From the NCBI GenBank assembly GCA_019359275.1, contig JAHHHP010000051.1:1-40006 (forward strand): 40,006 nt of DNA, given 5' to 3'. Positions 8,105-16,010 of the stretch are shown piece by piece. The notes under the pieces were generated by a model that did no database searches, was not told where the DNA came from, and was given only the letters and a program-made list of their open reading frames with translations. The DNA comes from Myxacorys chilensis ATA2-1-KO14. Its GTDB lineage: Bacteria > Cyanobacteriota > Cyanobacteriia > Leptolyngbyales > Leptolyngbyaceae. Each line of letters starts with the position of its first letter. Position 1 is the first letter of the stretch. A program made the position numbers and the translations under genes.

Positions 8105-8760
8105 GCAGTGTAGACATTCAACGGGAACTCAATCGGATGGAGGAACTGATTCTCGACAGTCCGAGAATTCCGCTATCGCGCCGCACAATGGTCGATGAAG
8201 AACAAATCCTCGACCAGCTTGATCTGATTCGGCTGAGTCTTCCCGAAGCCTTTCACGAGGCAGAAGAAATTGTGCGGCAAAAAGACGCGATTCTCGACCA
8301 GGCAGAACAGTATGCCCAAGAACTGATTGAAGCCGCAGAGCATCGGGCGGCTCAAATCATGAACGAATCGGGCATTCTGCGCCAAGCGGAACTGGAAGCG
8401 CAGCAGATTCGGCAGCAGGTGCAGCACGAATGCGACGAGGTGCAACAGCAAACGATCGCAGAAATCGAGCGGACGCGACGACAGGCGCAGCAAGACCTCG
8501 AAGAGATGCGGCGAATTTCGATTGAGGAAAGCGAAGAGATTCAGGCAGGAGCCGATCGCTATGCCGATCGCGTGCTGCGAGATATGGAAGCTCAGATGGG
8601 CGAAATGCTACGAATTGTTCGTAACGGACGGCAACAGCTGCAAATCAACCAACCACAAGCTCAAGCCAAACCGCAAGTTCAGGTACAAGTGCCACGACCG
8701 AAAGAAGGTAATCCTAACGTAGGACGACCTGCACCCAAAGCAGGCGAACGTAAGAATTAA
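8017..8760 (+). CDS. DivIVA-like coiled-coil protein
   Basis: A long coiled-coil protein: from the ELNRMEELILDSPRIPLSRRT segment onward, about 130 residues of heptad-rich Glu/Gln/Ala helix (QAEQYAQELIEAAEHRAAQ, ELEAQQIRQQVQHE, IERTRRQAQQDLEEMRR), then a Gln/Pro-rich basic tail. Cyanobacterial proteins of this kind, often behind coaD, are usually labelled DivIVA-like or ATP-synthase-b-like; a cell-envelope or polarity role is inference. The start is uncertain. The ATG at 8017 gives 247 residues and an 88-base overlap with coaD in another frame; the ATG at 8137 gives 207 residues and no overlap but loses the conserved-looking VDIQRELNR. A terminator follows. Confidence 0.75.
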   Translation: MLRQDSSSISPDGTHTSGNRATHPDAARVGSVDIQRELNRMEELILDSPRIPLSRRTMVDEEQILDQLDLIRLSLPEAFHEAEEIVRQKDAILDQAEQYAQELIEAAEHRAAQIMNESGILRQAELEAQQIRQQVQHECDEVQQQTIAEIERTRRQAQQDLEEMRRISIEESEEIQAGADRYADRVLRDMEAQMGEMLRIVRNGRQQLQINQPQAQAKPQVQVQVPRPKEGNPNVGRPAPKAGERKN

Positions 8761-8807
8761 GCCGTTTCTTCAAAGCTTCGCTCTAATCGCACTATTGGGA
8801 ATGGATG

Positions 8808-8848
8808 AGGGATGAAGAATACCTAGATATTCTTCATCCCTTATTTTT
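8808..8848 (+). terminator. rho-independent terminator after coaD and the DivIVA-like gene
   Basis: A perfect 14-bp stem (8808-8821 with 8828-8841; arm AGGGATGAAGAATA), a 6-base loop, then TATTTTT. It lies about 50 bases after the stop codon of the coiled-coil gene. Confidence 0.8.
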
Positions 8849-9002
8849 CTGTTTGTTCCTCTCTCTTTGGAGGCGAATGATTTAACCCATGAATCTGCCT
8901 TTTTAGCAATGGCTTTTTATAAATAGTTACATACTCTAGGCGTAATGCCATCTTTTGAAGATGAAGCATGAAATAACGTCTTGAACCGTAGGTGACACGC
9001 TC

Positions 9003-9233
9003 ATGGACAGTAACCCTTCTTCAGCCGCCGCATTTTCAGCGTTGCTCAAGCAGGGCATCTGGATTCTTTGCATTCCAGCTTGGCTCTTTGGCACGATCGA
9101 ACGAGGCGCAACTGCCATGTCCGATCATGTCCTCTCGACCTCCGATGTGATTCAAATTCTAACTGCCGCTTTTTTTCTTGCGAGCTGGCTGTTACTTAAA
9201 CCGAATAGACATCGCATTGTCATAAAGCCATAG
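9003..9233 (+). CDS. small membrane protein, 76 aa
   Basis: A short intact frame with two hydrophobic segments, roughly residues 15-30 (LLKQGIWILCIPAWLFGTI) and 48-65 (DVIQILTAAFFLASWLLL), joined by a polar loop and ending in a basic tail. It is probably an inner or thylakoid membrane protein of unknown function. I recognise no family. Its last 18 bases, including the stop codon, are repeated directly downstream with one change. Confidence 0.5.
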   Translation: MDSNPSSAAAFSALLKQGIWILCIPAWLFGTIERGATAMSDHVLSTSDVIQILTAAFFLASWLLLKPNRHRIVIKP

Positions 9234-9251
9234 ATTGTCATAAAGCCACAG
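9216..9251 (+). repeat. 18-bp tandem duplication over a stop codon
   Basis: ATTGTCATAAAGCCATAG at 9216-9233 is followed at once by the same 18-mer with one base change (9234-9251). The first copy carries the TAG stop of the small membrane protein gene. Confidence 0.85.
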
Positions 9252-9312
9252 TTGTAAAGCAATAGTGGTTTCTGTAGGCGTTACTACTCTTTGTAATTTA
9301 GGAGCTACAGCA

Positions 9313-9570
9313 ATGAAAGGACAAATGTGTTGGTTAGCAGGTTTCGGCAGTGCAACTAAGATTCTTCACGTGCGAGACGCTGCCCATCAGCCCTGGAAAC
9401 CCTATACTTCATCGGTACACCGAGTTCCCGATCTCCAGATTCCCCGCGCGTCTAAGGGATGGACAACCTATCAAAAGCTTTATCGGGCAGGCTGGACGCT
9501 CGTTCCTACAGCCGAAGCCTACTCTACGACGATTATTCAAACTTCTGAACCAAGTGCGGTTTCAGTCTAA
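9313..9570 (+). CDS. conserved small protein, 85 aa
   Basis: Start chosen at the ATG at 9313 because AGGAG lies 8 bases upstream (9300-9304); the open frame extends further up to 9265. The product is basic and aromatic-rich (KGQMCWLAGFGSATKILHVR, QPWKPYTSSVHRVPDLQIPR, GWTTYQKLYRAGWTLVPTAE) with no signal peptide or membrane span. I do not recognise the family. It is on the same strand as the methionine aminopeptidase gene 170 bases downstream. Confidence 0.55.
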   Translation: MKGQMCWLAGFGSATKILHVRDAAHQPWKPYTSSVHRVPDLQIPRASKGWTTYQKLYRAGWTLVPTAEAYSTTIIQTSEPSAVSV

Positions 9571-9740
9571 CGTTGCGCTGACTAGAGGAGAGGTAAATCG
9601 AGGCAACGATTAGCGTAAAGTGCAACTACGAAGCGATCGCAGCGATCGTCAAGCACAAACCACTTTGCTATTCAGTATGGAAAATTTTAGCGAAAAGTTG
9701 TAAGCGTCGTTGCTTCGCATCAGAGCTAAAATAAGTACCT

Positions 9741-10523
9741 ATGGATAACAGCGAAGTCATTACTCTCCTCTCTCGTCGAGAAATCGAAAAAATGCGCCGA
9801 GCCGGACAGCTTGCAGCGCAGTTATTGCAGCATCTTGAACCCTTGGTTAAACCTGGCGTGAGTACCCTCGAACTGAATGACGAGGCAGAACGTTGGACTC
9901 AGGCACATGGTGCGAAGAGTGCGCCTCTGGGTTACGGTGGCGACAAGCATCGACCGGCTTTTCCAAAGTCAATTTGCACCAGCGTGAATGAAGTGGTGTG
10001 TCATGGCATTCCCAACGCCAAGCAACTGCTCAAAGATGGTGACATTGTTAATATCGATGTCACGCTGATTGTGGATGGCTATCACGGTGACACGTCAAGA
10101 ATGTATTGGGTTGGAGAACCCTCTGCAACGGCCCGTCGCCTCGTCGAAGTTACCGAAAAATGTCGCCAACTTGGAATTGAGCAAGTCAAACCAGGTGCAA
10201 GGCTGGGTGACATTGGCGCAGCGATCCAAGACTACGCAGAATCACAGGGATTTTCTGTGGTTCGCGATTTTGTTGGACATGGCATCAGCAACATTTTTCA
10301 CACAGCCCCGCAAGTCGCACACTACGGCTCATATGGCACAGGCAAGAAACTCCGCGCTGGAATGGTGTTTACAATCGAGCCAATGATCAATGAGGGTATC
10401 TATGAAGTAGAAGTCCTCAAAGACAAATGGACGGCAGTGACGAAAGATCGGTCGCTTTCAGCTCAGTGTGAGCACACGATCGCTGTGACAGACTCCGGTT
10501 ATGAAATTCTCACGTTACCGTAA
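9741..10523 (+). CDS. map: type I methionine aminopeptidase
   Basis: Removes the initiator methionine from nascent proteins in the cytoplasm using a dinuclear metal centre. All five metal ligands can be placed: the Asp of NIDVT, the Asp of GYHGDTSRM, the His of FVGHGIS, the Glu of FTIEPMINEG, and the Glu of SAQCEHTIAVT. The substrate-pocket segments SICTSVNEVVCHGIP and KPGARLGDIGAAIQ are also typical. At 260 residues it is the short form without an N-terminal zinc domain. The gene converges on the CHAD gene, and the two coding regions overlap by 14 bases at their 3' ends. Confidence 0.95.
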   Translation: MDNSEVITLLSRREIEKMRRAGQLAAQLLQHLEPLVKPGVSTLELNDEAERWTQAHGAKSAPLGYGGDKHRPAFPKSICTSVNEVVCHGIPNAKQLLKDGDIVNIDVTLIVDGYHGDTSRMYWVGEPSATARRLVEVTEKCRQLGIEQVKPGARLGDIGAAIQDYAESQGFSVVRDFVGHGISNIFHTAPQVAHYGSYGTGKKLRAGMVFTIEPMINEGIYEVEVLKDKWTAVTKDRSLSAQCEHTIAVTDSGYEILTLP

Positions 10524-11568
10524 ATGGTGGCGTCACAGCAGGTAGGGGAGCCGAAGCTGTTTCTGTACTTGGCTTGGGAAAGCTGTGTTTCGGATAGCTA
10601 TAGTGCAAGAAGCGCGATCGCAACCCAAGACGAAACTCAGCGCTCAAGTATTTCGCTTGAAATGATCGCCACTGCTCCCACGCCTGGCCTCGGCTGTGAT
10701 CAAGCTGATTCCAGAGAACAGGACATGCGTTTTGCGGCGCATCGTCTAGTCGAGATTCGAGATAGTCATTAAGAATTACACTGTCTTGAATCTCACCAAG
10801 TGCATCCTGGATTGATTTGAATTCTTCAACTTGGGCGCGATAATTCTCGTCGTAGAAATCAGCAAACAGCTCCGTCTGATAGCGGACTTGCTTCATTTTT
10901 TTCCGCAGGTCATGCAAAGTATGCCCTTTCTGCTTCAGAAGCGCTCGAATGTCGTCTCCGCCAAGGAAGTCTAAGGAAATTTGTCCTGCATCGGTATGCG
11001 TACCAAATAGCCACGCGGGATGGAGCAACACGCTACTAATGAGCGGCAGCAAAAGATCGGGTAAGCCGTGCTGAATGGGTAGTTGGGCGACCTCTTGATA
11101 TTTAGGTGCTTCTAACCAGTCTTCAAATCCTGTTTTGAATTTTTCGTATTTGTTGGAATGCAGCGTTTTTTGAAGAGTTTCAAGCTTCTGCGATCGCTCC
11201 TCTTTCACCTGCTTGAGAATGTGATCGCGGGTTTTTCGTTCTGATTTAGAAATTTTGGCATCAGTGTGTAAGGTTGCGCCCAAAATATCTAGATCTCTTA
11301 CATCACCCAGCACCCGAGCAAATTTGCGAATGCGTTGCACGCTCGTTGGCTTAGGTAGCGAAACGGCAAAATCGAATACTTGCAACGCTGTCCGTAGCCG
11401 ACGCAAGCCTACTCGCATTTGGTGCAGCGATTCTGGATTGTGATCTTTCAAGACATCCGACTCGTGCTTGATAGATTTTTGGTAGTGTTTCTGAATTGCT
11501 TCGTAAGCAACGTCGCTTAGCGTTGTTTGTTTTACTGGCAATTTTGTAAGTTGTTTTTTCATAGCCAA
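10510..11568 (-). CDS. CHAD domain-containing protein
   Basis: A 352-residue helical protein with the conserved His-rich CHAD pattern: ESLHQMRVGLRRLRTALQVF (residues 45-64), RKFARVLGDVRDLDIL, then LHDLRKKMKQVRYQTELF and DALGEIQDSVILNDYL. CHAD domains bind polyphosphate through conserved His, Arg and Lys residues and are often attached to CYTH triphosphatase domains; here CHAD stands alone. A role in polyphosphate binding is inference from the family. The N-terminus is basic. It converges on map with a 14-base overlap, so read-through transcription could affect either gene. Confidence 0.9.
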   Translation of the reverse strand: MAMKKQLTKLPVKQTTLSDVAYEAIQKHYQKSIKHESDVLKDHNPESLHQMRVGLRRLRTALQVFDFAVSLPKPTSVQRIRKFARVLGDVRDLDILGATLHTDAKISKSERKTRDHILKQVKEERSQKLETLQKTLHSNKYEKFKTGFEDWLEAPKYQEVAQLPIQHGLPDLLLPLISSVLLHPAWLFGTHTDAGQISLDFLGGDDIRALLKQKGHTLHDLRKKMKQVRYQTELFADFYDENYRAQVEEFKSIQDALGEIQDSVILNDYLESRLDDAPQNACPVLWNQLDHSRGQAWEQWRSFQAKYLSAEFRLGLRSRFLHYSYPKHSFPKPSTETASAPLPAVTPPFTVT

Positions 11569-11714
11569 TCGAGCATAGCGCTCTGATGCAGTTATTTTTT
11601 AACTTGCGTCGATTACTGCATTGTAATTGGTACCATTACGAGTCCATCTAACGATTGGCGTATTCATTACAATCGCAAGTGTGACTCGACACTGATCGTA
11701 TTTTTTATCCGCTG

Positions 11715-12584
11715 CTAAATTGTGCCTTTGAATAGTCCTTGAGGACGAACTAACAGCACCAAAACCATGATCAGCAGTGCAACACCTTGTTTGTACTCTG
11801 GACGCAAAACATAGGTACTCAATTCTTGAGCAATGCCGATCGTCAGCGCCCCCGCGATCGCACCATAAGGATTGCCAATTCCACCCAAAATCACAGACGC
11901 AAACAGCGGCAAGATTAAAAACCATCCCATGTTCGGGCGTACCGCTTCGACTAAGCCCAACATACTGCCTCCTAAAGCGGTGAACGTTCCAGCGATCACC
12001 CATGTCCAGATCACAACTCGATCGACATTAATTCCAGTCACACGGGCGAGATCCAAATCATCCGCAACGGCTCGCATTGCTTTGCCAATCTTGGTGTTTT
12101 GCAACAGATAATGCAACGCCGCGATCGCCGCGATCGCCATGCCAATCACCAGTAGTTTGTAGAACGGAATTAATAACCCCGCGAACGAGATAGCCGGGGT
12201 GACGGGAAGATTGTAGCGTTGATTGCCGCCGCCCCAAAAGAAAATGATACCGTTCCGAAGAAAGAGCGCTAAGCCGATTGAAATAATAATCAGAGTTGTA
12301 GAATTAGCGCGTTTTGCTCGCATTGGCGACCACAATAGCTTCTCGCCCAGTAACGTTGCCCCTACCGTGGCAATCGCAGATCCCACCATTGCCAGCCAAA
12401 TGTTCAGCCCAGACGCATTCAGCAGCAGGGTAAAATAGGCTCCCAGGGTCATAAAATCGCCGTGAGCAAAGTTGGAGAGGCGTAAAATGCCGTAGGTTAA
12501 CGTCAGCCCTACCGCAGACAGGGCAATGATACTTCCAACCGAAATTCCGTTAATAATTAGCTGAGCGATTTGAGTGAAATCCAT
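11715..12584 (-). CDS. livH: LivH-type branched-chain/neutral amino acid ABC permease
   Basis: A 289-residue integral membrane protein with about eight hydrophobic segments and the LivH-family hallmarks: GISVGSIIALSAVGLTLTYG, ILRLSNFAHGDFMTLGAYF, IGKAMRAVADDLDLARVTGINVDRV (the cytoplasmic loop that contacts the ATPase), and ILGGIGNPYGAIAGALTIGIAQE. It resembles the NatD permease of the cyanobacterial N-I neutral amino acid transporter. The binding protein, second permease and ATPases are not in the window, as is common for the scattered nat genes of cyanobacteria. Substrate assignment is therefore by analogy. Confidence 0.85.
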   Translation of the reverse strand: MDFTQIAQLIINGISVGSIIALSAVGLTLTYGILRLSNFAHGDFMTLGAYFTLLLNASGLNIWLAMVGSAIATVGATLLGEKLLWSPMRAKRANSTTLIIISIGLALFLRNGIIFFWGGGNQRYNLPVTPAISFAGLLIPFYKLLVIGMAIAAIAALHYLLQNTKIGKAMRAVADDLDLARVTGINVDRVVIWTWVIAGTFTALGGSMLGLVEAVRPNMGWFLILPLFASVILGGIGNPYGAIAGALTIGIAQELSTYVLRPEYKQGVALLIMVLVLLVRPQGLFKGTI

Positions 12585-12670
12585 TCAGGCATCCATACAT
12601 CTATCGCTCTGATTGTGCATGAATTGGAGAAGTTTGGGAAGAGATGAGGCAGCGAATTGAAGTTTAAAAA

Positions 12671-12702
12671 TAAAAAAGCAGTCCCTACCCGGTTTGGACT
12701 GC
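12671..12702 (-). terminator. terminator downstream of purN
   Basis: GCAGTCC at 12678-12684 pairs with GGACTGC at 12696-12702 around an 11-base loop. On the minus strand the stem runs straight into TTTTTTA and another T-rich run. It lies about 150 bases beyond the purN stop and would separate purN from the livH-like gene. Confidence 0.75.
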
Positions 12703-12854
12703 CCTTGTGTTAGACGATGAGCTTCTCAATCTGCATATATCATGCACCAGCAGACCAAGAAGCCACATCTCCCTAGAGAAAGATGCCGTTAGTAATTCTG
12801 TAAATTGCTCTTGTGAGCGCAATTCGGTACTAGTGTCATTTTAGACTAGTTCTT

Positions 12855-13523
12855 CTAACTCGATGACTCGTCTTTTAACTCTCCTTGGCGGTTGTGGGCG
12901 GCGAGTGCGATCGCACAGGGATAAACCACGTGTTCCTGTATATGAATGCGGTTTTGTAGCGTTTCGGCTGTATCGCTAGGTAGAACTGGAACCGCCGCTT
13001 GCATAATAATTTCGCCACTATCGACTTCTGGAACCACAAGATGAACGGTGCATCCTGTAATCTTGACGCCTGCGGCTAATGCTTGTTCCACAGCCCGGTT
13101 GCCCTTAAAGCTAGGGAGTAAGCTGGGATGAATATTGAGAACTCGACCCGGAAAAGCATTGAGCAACACGGGTGTCACAATTCTCATCCATCCTGCCATC
13201 ACTAGCCATTCGATATTGTGATGCTTCAGCGTTTTGACGATCGCGCGATCCAACTCTTCGCGGCTCTCAAAGTCCCGATGATTGAGCAACACGGCAGGCA
13301 CATTAAATCGTTTGGCTCGCTCCACGACTTTCGCCTCTGGATTGTTGTAGATGACCACTTGAATTTGAGCGTTGAGGCGGCGATCGCGGATCGCTTGAGC
13401 GATCGCTTCAAAGTTACTGCCGCTCCCTGACGCCATCACTCCTAATCTCACAGGAGGGTCGAGTTGAGGAATGGACGACAGGACAGGCGAGCATAAGCTA
13501 TTAGCTAGATCAGACGAATTCAT
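12855..13523 (-). CDS. purN: phosphoribosylglycinamide formyltransferase PurN
   Basis: The third enzyme of purine synthesis, transferring a formyl group from 10-formyltetrahydrofolate to GAR. The family motifs are present: the phosphate-binding loop VMASGSGSNFEAI, LVMAGWMRIV, the catalytic VLNIHPSLLPSFKG (Asn and His of the active site), and GCTVHLVVPEVDSGEIIMQ with the catalytic Asp. The first 25 or so residues are a variable extension before the Rossmann-like core. Length (222) is normal. The gene is divergent from the sugar permease gene, with a 68-base gap holding both promoters. Confidence 0.95.
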   Translation of the reverse strand: MNSSDLANSLCSPVLSSIPQLDPPVRLGVMASGSGSNFEAIAQAIRDRRLNAQIQVVIYNNPEAKVVERAKRFNVPAVLLNHRDFESREELDRAIVKTLKHHNIEWLVMAGWMRIVTPVLLNAFPGRVLNIHPSLLPSFKGNRAVEQALAAGVKITGCTVHLVVPEVDSGEIIMQAAVPVLPSDTAETLQNRIHIQEHVVYPCAIALAAHNRQGELKDESSS

Positions 13524-13591
13524 GTAGAACCGATGCCCGATATGAACTGAACTACAATAACCCTAATCCAACTCAATCTTTTATACGGTTC

Positions 13592-14497
13592 ATGGGTTCC
13601 GATTCTAAGACGCCATCGGATAGGCGGCTCTCGCAGCTATTAGACAGCGACGCGATCGCAGCTTGGCTATTTCTATCGCCTGCACTCCTTCTACTAGGCG
13701 TGTTCGTGCTGTATCCGATCGCTTATCTCTGCTACCTCAGCTTCACGACAGGCAGTTTCACTCGCGAAGGCACCCATTGGATCGGACTGCGAAACTATTG
13801 GCGACTGTTTCTTAGTCCCGACTTTTGGCAAGTGCTGGGCAACACGGTTTACTTTACGATCGCAACCGTCCTTCCCAGCTTGGTGATCCCGCTAGCGTTA
13901 GCTGTGATATTGGATCGCGCGATTGCCCTGCGGGGATTGCTCCGCGCCGCTTACTTTATTCCGTCCATTACCTCTCTCGTGGCGGTCGGATTAGGATTTC
14001 GGTGGTTATTTCAAACGGATGGACCTGTCAACGCCGGACTAAGCGCGATCGGGATTGCGCCGATTGCTTGGCTTCAAGATACGGCTTGGGCCATGCCAGT
14101 TCTAATTCTGCTCAGCATCTGGAAGCAGCTTGGGTTCAACCTAATTGTCTTCTTAGCAGGACTGCAAACCATTCCTCTCAACCGCTACGAAGCGGCTGAA
14201 CTGGACGGCGCGATCGCATGGCAAAAATTTTGGTACATTACCCTGCCTGGATTGCGTCCAACGCTGATCTTCGCAGCAGTCACAACTGCAATTTTTACGC
14301 TGCGGAGTTTCGAGCAAGTTTACGTGATCACAGGCGGCGGGCCGCTTAACTCAACGAATTTGATGGTGTACTACATCTACGAGCAAGCCTTTGCTCAATT
14401 TGACTTTGGGTATGCGGCAGCCGCAGCAACCCTTTTACTGATCGCTGCGATCGCCCTGGTTTACGGTCAACTCAAAGCTACAGAAGAAAACGAGTAG
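13592..14497 (+). CDS. sugar ABC transporter permease (MalF/UgpA type)
   Basis: A 301-residue permease with six predicted membrane spans after a short polar N-terminus (AAWLFLSPALLLLGVFVLYPIAYL is the first). The EAA loop that docks with the ATPase reads EAAELDGAIAWQKFWYITLP (about residues 197-216), and the C-terminal FEQVYVITGGGP is characteristic of carbohydrate permeases of the MalF/UgpA/LacF class. In cyanobacteria this class includes the GgtC component for compatible solutes such as glucosylglycerol; the substrate here is unknown. The partner permease, binding protein and ATPase are not adjacent. Confidence 0.85.
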   Translation: MGSDSKTPSDRRLSQLLDSDAIAAWLFLSPALLLLGVFVLYPIAYLCYLSFTTGSFTREGTHWIGLRNYWRLFLSPDFWQVLGNTVYFTIATVLPSLVIPLALAVILDRAIALRGLLRAAYFIPSITSLVAVGLGFRWLFQTDGPVNAGLSAIGIAPIAWLQDTAWAMPVLILLSIWKQLGFNLIVFLAGLQTIPLNRYEAAELDGAIAWQKFWYITLPGLRPTLIFAAVTTAIFTLRSFEQVYVITGGGPLNSTNLMVYYIYEQAFAQFDFGYAAAAATLLLIAAIALVYGQLKATEENE

Positions 14498-14542
14498 CTT
14501 GCGTCAATGAATTATCACAGACAGCCGACTACTCGTTATTCC

Positions 14543-14719
14543 TTAAATTGCTTCAGGGAACGTCCGTCTAAATTCGTCAATCAAGTCATCCATTTCTTCT
14601 AGCGCTTGATTGACATCAATGCGTAATGTTCCTAAATCGGGTTGCTCCAACAGACGGAGCAATGACTCTCGCTTGCCTTCAATCAATCGAATCCGCTCTT
14701 TGATCATCTCTGCATCCAT
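14543..14719 (-). CDS. small conserved helical protein, 58 aa
   Basis: A short gene of 58 residues, starting MDAEMIKERIRLIEGKRESL and ending DEFRRTFPEAI. Support for coding comes from a strong ribosome-binding site (GAGGAAGAGG, 3 bases before the ATG), an amphipathic highly charged helix-turn-helix composition without gaps, and a clean stop. It looks like a two-helix coiled coil. I believe similar short proteins occur widely in cyanobacteria, but this is from memory. Its function is unknown. It converges on the sugar permease gene. Confidence 0.65.
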   Translation of the reverse strand: MDAEMIKERIRLIEGKRESLLRLLEQPDLGTLRIDVNQALEEMDDLIDEFRRTFPEAI

Positions 14720-14966
14720 AGCCTCTTCCTCAACAAACGTCTAGAACTTAAAGTATTTCCAATTATTAAGCTCTATCTAATTCTAAACAGATGTGAGGAA
14801 CGTATCAGCCGCAACGAAATTTTAAGCTTAAACCGCTCTCTGCGTTTTCTCTTCACAGAAGAGAAAGAATTCACACAAAAAGTTTACGCCGAGCGTAACC
14901 AGAAGTCCGGGATGCGGGTAGATTAAGGTGTACTCAATCAATGATGTCTCAATCTATTATCGCTTT

Positions 14967-15209
14967 ATGGGGAAAAAAAGTCACCGCCCGTTTTTGTTAA
15001 TGGTGGTTTTGTGCAGTAGTGCAGGCGTTGTGTTAGGCGGAACGTCCAGTTGGGCCGAAAGTAATCAGTGTTTAGAGCAGAAAGTTGTCACGAATCAGTG
15101 TCTCGTTCAAAATCCCGTGTCCAAGACCTTTGAAGGAATGGCAACAGGATTGTTAGCCGGGATGGGCGCAGCAGTGGGAGTTACGTGGTCTCATAAGCGC
15201 AGTAAGTAA
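14967..15209 (+). CDS. small exported or membrane protein, about 80 aa
   Basis: The ATG at 14967 gives a basic N-terminus (MGKKSHRP) followed by a hydrophobic stretch (FLLMVVLCSSAGVVLGG) and SSWAES, which looks like a signal peptide cleaved near WA-ES. The mature part has two Cys in near-repeated segments (ESNQCLEQKVVTNQCLVQ) and a C-terminal Gly/Ala-rich hydrophobic segment (GMATGLLAGMGAAVGVTW) ending in basic residues. It is therefore periplasmic or anchored at its C-terminus. An ATG at 14928 would add 13 residues. The family is not recognised. A strong terminator follows. Confidence 0.6.
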   Translation: MGKKSHRPFLLMVVLCSSAGVVLGGTSSWAESNQCLEQKVVTNQCLVQNPVSKTFEGMATGLLAGMGAAVGVTWSHKRSK

Positions 15210-15213
15210 AACT

Positions 15214-15252
15214 TAAAAAAGAGGGTAAAGATAATCTTTACCCTCTTTTTTT
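15214..15252 (+). terminator. strong terminator
   Basis: AAAAAAGAGGGTAAAGA pairs with TCTTTACCCTCTTTTTT around a 3-4 base loop, with the U-run built into the 3' arm. It lies immediately after the 80-residue protein's stop. Because both arms carry A/T runs it could work in both directions. Confidence 0.85.
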
Positions 15253-15309
15253 GGCGATTGTCAGATGCGATCGCTCGACCCTAGATATTGGCCCAATCGT
15301 GTCCCTACC

Positions 15310-15894
15310 CTAAAACTCATACGAGCGATCGCTCAGCCAAAGCCGAAGTGGAACCGCATTGCCCTGAGCATCTACTTTGATTTCAACAACTGCCGATTGT
15401 TTGCGCTGACTCTCTTGAATGGCTCTATTCACTTCATCGCGCCGAGTTTCAGGCAAATAATAAGTGCTGAGTCCATAATCGACTTGCCCGTATTGCACTC
15501 GTCCTTTCAGCGCCACTTGATTAGAAGGTAGAGAGGTTGGGCGATCTTGGCTTACTCCTACGGGCTTCCAAGCGATCGGACGCCCTGGTTTCTGTTCAGG
15601 CAGTTGCAGTATCACGTAGAGGACTGTGTTTTCCTTCAACGAATTCCTCGCTTCTAGGGGAAGCGTTTTCCAGCCAGGCAGCTTTCTCAACGTGTCTAGA
15701 GTAGAAATGTCATAGCCTAGGGTCTGTGAGTAGCCCCGTAGCAAATCGTAGGGATCCACAGGGACAGTTTGCAAGACGACCGTTTTTCCGGTGAGGTGAG
15801 TGTAGACAGCTTGAGCTGGAATCGCCGCAATGAGAGCCGTCTGCACAAGTAGCGGAACCCAAAATCGCCAAGAGCGAAGCGGTTGGAGAGACAT
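15310..15894 (-). CDS. GDYXXLXY domain protein
   Basis: A 194-residue protein with one N-terminal membrane segment (WVPLLVQTALIAAIPAQAVYTHL, residues 12-34) and the family motif in the form VDPYDLLRGYSQTLGYDIS (usual form GDYxxLxY). The C-terminal half contains LKGRVQYGQVDYGLSTYYLPE, also typical. These proteins are commonly encoded next to DUF2157 membrane proteins, and that is the case here: the partner gene lies upstream on the same strand. The function of the pair is unknown; a membrane-associated complex is the simplest inference. Confidence 0.85.
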   Translation of the reverse strand: MSLQPLRSWRFWVPLLVQTALIAAIPAQAVYTHLTGKTVVLQTVPVDPYDLLRGYSQTLGYDISTLDTLRKLPGWKTLPLEARNSLKENTVLYVILQLPEQKPGRPIAWKPVGVSQDRPTSLPSNQVALKGRVQYGQVDYGLSTYYLPETRRDEVNRAIQESQRKQSAVVEIKVDAQGNAVPLRLWLSDRSYEF

Positions 15895-15903
15895 AGAACG
15901 TTA

Positions 15904-15924
15904 GGGATGAGGGATGAGGGATGA
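15904..15924 (+). repeat. GGGATGA heptanucleotide repeat, three copies
   Basis: Three exact tandem copies of GGGATGA lie between the GDYXXLXY and DUF2157 genes. Cyanobacterial genomes carry short tandemly repeated heptanucleotides (STRR elements); this is of that size class. A similar stretch, GGATGAGGGATGA, forms part of the terminator arm near 8803-8815. Confidence 0.8.
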
Positions 15925-16010
15925 ACAAGAATTGCTTGGTAGAGAACTAGAGGGAAAAAGAGAATTGGAGGGAAGTGGCAACTGGCGGTTTAGTCTTCGG
16001 TACTGCTAGA

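Noticed and set aside
9265..9312. Upstream extension of the 85-aa gene to 9265
   Set aside because: The ATG at 9313 has AGGAG at good spacing; the extension has no ribosome-binding site.
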